The notes under the pieces were generated by a model, which did no database searches, was not told the DNA's origin, and saw only the letters and a program-made list of their open reading frames with translations. Source: a bacterium (GTDB lineage Bacteria > Babelota > Babeliae > Babelales > Vermiphilaceae). Taken from it: DNA of 8,414 nt. A program made the translations under genes and the position numbers. Positions within the stretch are counted from its first letter, which is position 1; the number at the start of each line of letters is the position of its first letter. This document shows, in pieces, positions 7,033-8,414 of the stretch. The stretch is from contig DAOUPL010000038.1 in NCBI GenBank assembly GCA_030626185.1, positions 1 to 8,414 of the forward strand, given 5' to 3'.

Positions 7033-7596
7033 TTATTCTGCCCCAGCATCACGCAATAGTTGTATAATTTCTTCATTTTTTTGACTAGTAACATAATTTA
7101 ATGCGCTCAATCCATTTTCATCTTTCAAATTCACCTCTACGCCAGCTTGTAACAAAATTTTAATGATTTCTGGTTTATTGTTAATCGCTGCCGACATCAA
7201 CGACGTAAAACCATTTGGTGCTTGATAATTGACATTAGCGCCATTTTTTATCAACAACGTTACAGCTTGCCTATTGCCACGTTCTGCGGCGGTCATCAAC
7301 GCAATAAAGCCATCTTTTGTTGCATAATTTACATCAGCACCAGCTGAGATTAAAAATTCCATCATTTCTTGATTATCACGTTTATGGGCTGCATGAATTA
7401 ATGGCGTAAAGCCAAAAAAATCATCTGGTTGATTTATTCCAACATCTTTACCTATTAATTCTTTTACCATCACAAGATCTTTGCTTTCAATAGCTTGCAA
7501 TAATTGACGATAAGGAGTTTGTTCTGCTATTTGTGCAGCACAACCGATAAAACTGAACAACATGATAAAAAGCGCGTAAGTGCGAATAACCTTCAT
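7033..7596 (-). CDS. Ankyrin-repeat lipoprotein candidate, first gene of the operon
   Basis: A protein of 187 residues from ATG at 7596, with GGAG six bases upstream. The signal peptide MKVIRTYALFIMLFSFIGC ends in a possible lipobox, with Cys19 as the lipidated residue; Phe at -3 is not ideal. The rest is nearly all ankyrin: a first diverged unit (about 28-58), then good repeats at about 61-93 (GFTPLIHAA...LISAGADVN), 95-126 (GFIALMTAA...LIKNGANVN), 128-159 (GFTSLMSAA...LLQAGVEVN) and a closing unit at 161-187. It is a simple binding module with no other domain. It follows a strong promoter (7637-7666), and its stop is one base before the next start, so it opens the operon. Compact length and regular repeats suggest an intact gene. 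Function beyond binding is unknown. Confidence 0.88.
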   Translation of the reverse strand: MKVIRTYALFIMLFSFIGCAAQIAEQTPYRQLLQAIESKDLVMVKELIGKDVGINQPDDFFGFTPLIHAAHKRDNQEMMEFLISAGADVNYATKDGFIALMTAAERGNRQAVTLLIKNGANVNYQAPNGFTSLMSAAINNKPEIIKILLQAGVEVNLKDENGLSALNYVTSQKNEEIIQLLRDAGAE

Positions 7597-7636
7597 TTAT
7601 TTCTCCATTTTTAGTCATAAACTTTTAGTTAATTTC

Positions 7637-7666
7637 ATAATAGCAAAATTAAATATTTATTTTCAA
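7637..7666 (-). promoter_or_regulatory. Sigma70-type promoter with extended -10 for the ankyrin operon
   Basis: On the - strand TTGAAA (7661-7666, five of six to consensus), an 18-base spacer, then TGC-TATTAT (hexamer 7637-7642, five of six, with the TG of an extended -10). The predicted transcript start near 7630 gives a leader of about 34 bases to the ATG at 7596. It is the best promoter seen in the window and should drive the four genes down to 3051. Confidence 0.65.
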
Positions 7667-7674
7667 GAAATTCA

Positions 7675-8187
7675 TTATTCAGTTTGAGCATCTTTTGGAA
7701 GATAAGTACCATAAAAGGGAGATAATTTAAACACTCCATAACCGATTACCCCCAAACTACCCATAACAGCCAAACCGGTAAAGAACTTCCAATTATTCAA
7801 GACTGGCCGTTTAAACCGATACGTAAATTCTGTATGCGAACGAATAAGATCAACTGCTTGCTTTTTGCCATGTGAACGCGCAACCTGTAATGCTGTTTGA
7901 TTTAATTTATTCCAAACAGTTGTATTAGCTTTAGCTGCCAATAATTCCTTAATAACCTCTAAAGAATTCCTTTGTGCTGCAATCATTAATGCAGTAAAAC
8001 CATCCACATTTTGCATATTAATATTAACGCCAACTTCTATTAAATTTTTAAGCATCTGGATATTATTATTTTGCGCTGCAATCATCAATGCCGTATTGCC
8101 AACAATGTCTTGTAAATCAACATTGATTTTTTCTTGTGCTAAAAACCAATTCGCTAACACAATATTTTCATTTTCAACAGCATTCAT
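7675..8187 (-). CDS. Ankyrin-repeat protein with C-terminal membrane segment; 5' end probably decayed
   Basis: The first possible ATG is at 8187, giving 170 residues, but it has no Shine-Dalgarno and falls inside an ankyrin repeat (SGLMNAVENENIV). The same frame stays open to 8352 with no ATG, GTG or TTG, encoding about 55 more residues (including NLIEDEPYLLNFQFGPQSRS), so the natural protein began further upstream. Repeats: 1-27 (rest of unit 1, 35-residue type), DIVGNTALMIAA...LIEVGVNIN (27-59), VDGFTALMIAA...LLAAKANTT (61-90), and a diverged fourth. A hydrophobic segment follows at about 134-156 (KFFTGLAVMGSLGVIGYGVF), then a short polar tail, as in the 259-residue protein. It may be a pseudogene, or start at a rare codon. 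It is separated from the operon by 78 bases that hold the operon promoter. Confidence 0.6.
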   Translation of the reverse strand: MNAVENENIVLANWFLAQEKINVDLQDIVGNTALMIAAQNNNIQMLKNLIEVGVNINMQNVDGFTALMIAAQRNSLEVIKELLAAKANTTVWNKLNQTALQVARSHGKKQAVDLIRSHTEFTYRFKRPVLNNWKFFTGLAVMGSLGVIGYGVFKLSPFYGTYLPKDAQTE

Positions 8188-8373
8188 TAAACCAGAACGA
8201 GATTGTGGACCAAATTGAAAATTTAATAAATAAGGCTCATCTTCAATTAAGTTTTTTATTTCTCGACCAGGAGTGTAATTAGAACTAATATAGCAAGAAG
8301 CACTTAGGTTTGCGCAAATTTTTAATTTTTGAACAATAATGATAAACTTTTTCTAAGTTATAGGAGATGATTT

Positions 8374-8414
8374 ATGTTATTGAGCTCTGATTTAAGAAAA
8401 AGAGTTATTTTGTC
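8374..8414 (+). CDS. Start of a + strand gene, cut by the window edge
   Basis: ATG at 8374 is preceded by AGGAG (8362-8366) with seven bases between, a good ribosome binding site in this AT-rich DNA. The visible codons read MLLSSDLRKRVIL and are open to the window end. Thirteen residues are too few to assign a family. It diverges from the decayed ankyrin gene across 186 bases, in which I see no clear promoter, only AT-rich sequence with a possible TTGAAC (8327-8332). Confidence 0.6.
   Translation, partial: MLLSSDLRKRVIL

Noticed and set aside
7032..7094. Upstream ATG of the 499-residue protein at 7094
   Set aside because: It overlaps the preceding gene by 62 bases; the start at 7031 places a signal peptide at the N-terminus and gives a stop-start arrangement.

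Overview
This AT-rich window carries the end of a housekeeping operon on the + strand, followed by a cluster of exported ankyrin-repeat genes on the - strand. The housekeeping genes are the 3' part of valS (valyl-tRNA synthetase) and ybeY (rRNA maturation endoribonuclease). All ankyrin genes are read leftwards, towards ybeY. A third + strand gene is just beginning at the right edge. An ankyrin-rich stretch with secretion signals, an F-box-like motif in one protein and an archaeal-type ValS suggests a host-associated bacterium, probably of protists. Candidatus Dependentiae (TM6) would fit; Rickettsiales-like or other amoeba-associated lineages are alternatives. This placement is inference, because no rRNA or marker phylogeny is available here.

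Layout: valS (1-1532, 5' end cut by the window edge) overlaps ybeY (1529-1975) by ATGA. ybeY converges on, and overlaps by 14 bases, a 300-residue ankyrin gene (1962-2864) whose last repeat is cut short. That gene has its own plausible promoter. To its right are four tightly packed - strand genes: 7596-7033, 7031-5532, 5497-3845 and 3830-3051. The gaps between them are short (about 1, 34 and 14 bases), and the first is preceded by a good extended -10 promoter at 7637-7666, so they look like one operon. Further right lies a fifth - strand ankyrin gene (7675-8187) without a credible start. Its reading frame stays open to 8352 and its 5' end looks decayed. A + strand gene with a good ribosome binding site starts at 8374.

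The four operon proteins and the 300-residue protein all begin with a Sec-type signal sequence, and two have a possible lipobox. Two proteins have a C-terminal membrane segment. The two large ones (499 and about 550 residues) are diverged paralogues with a shared non-ankyrin region, and one of them has an F-box-like motif. I infer a locally expanded family of surface or secreted proteins that bind host or envelope proteins. Signs of recent change are a 69-base signal-peptide duplication with one difference, ankyrin repeats still alike at the DNA level with a two-repeat period, and damaged genes at both ends of the cluster.
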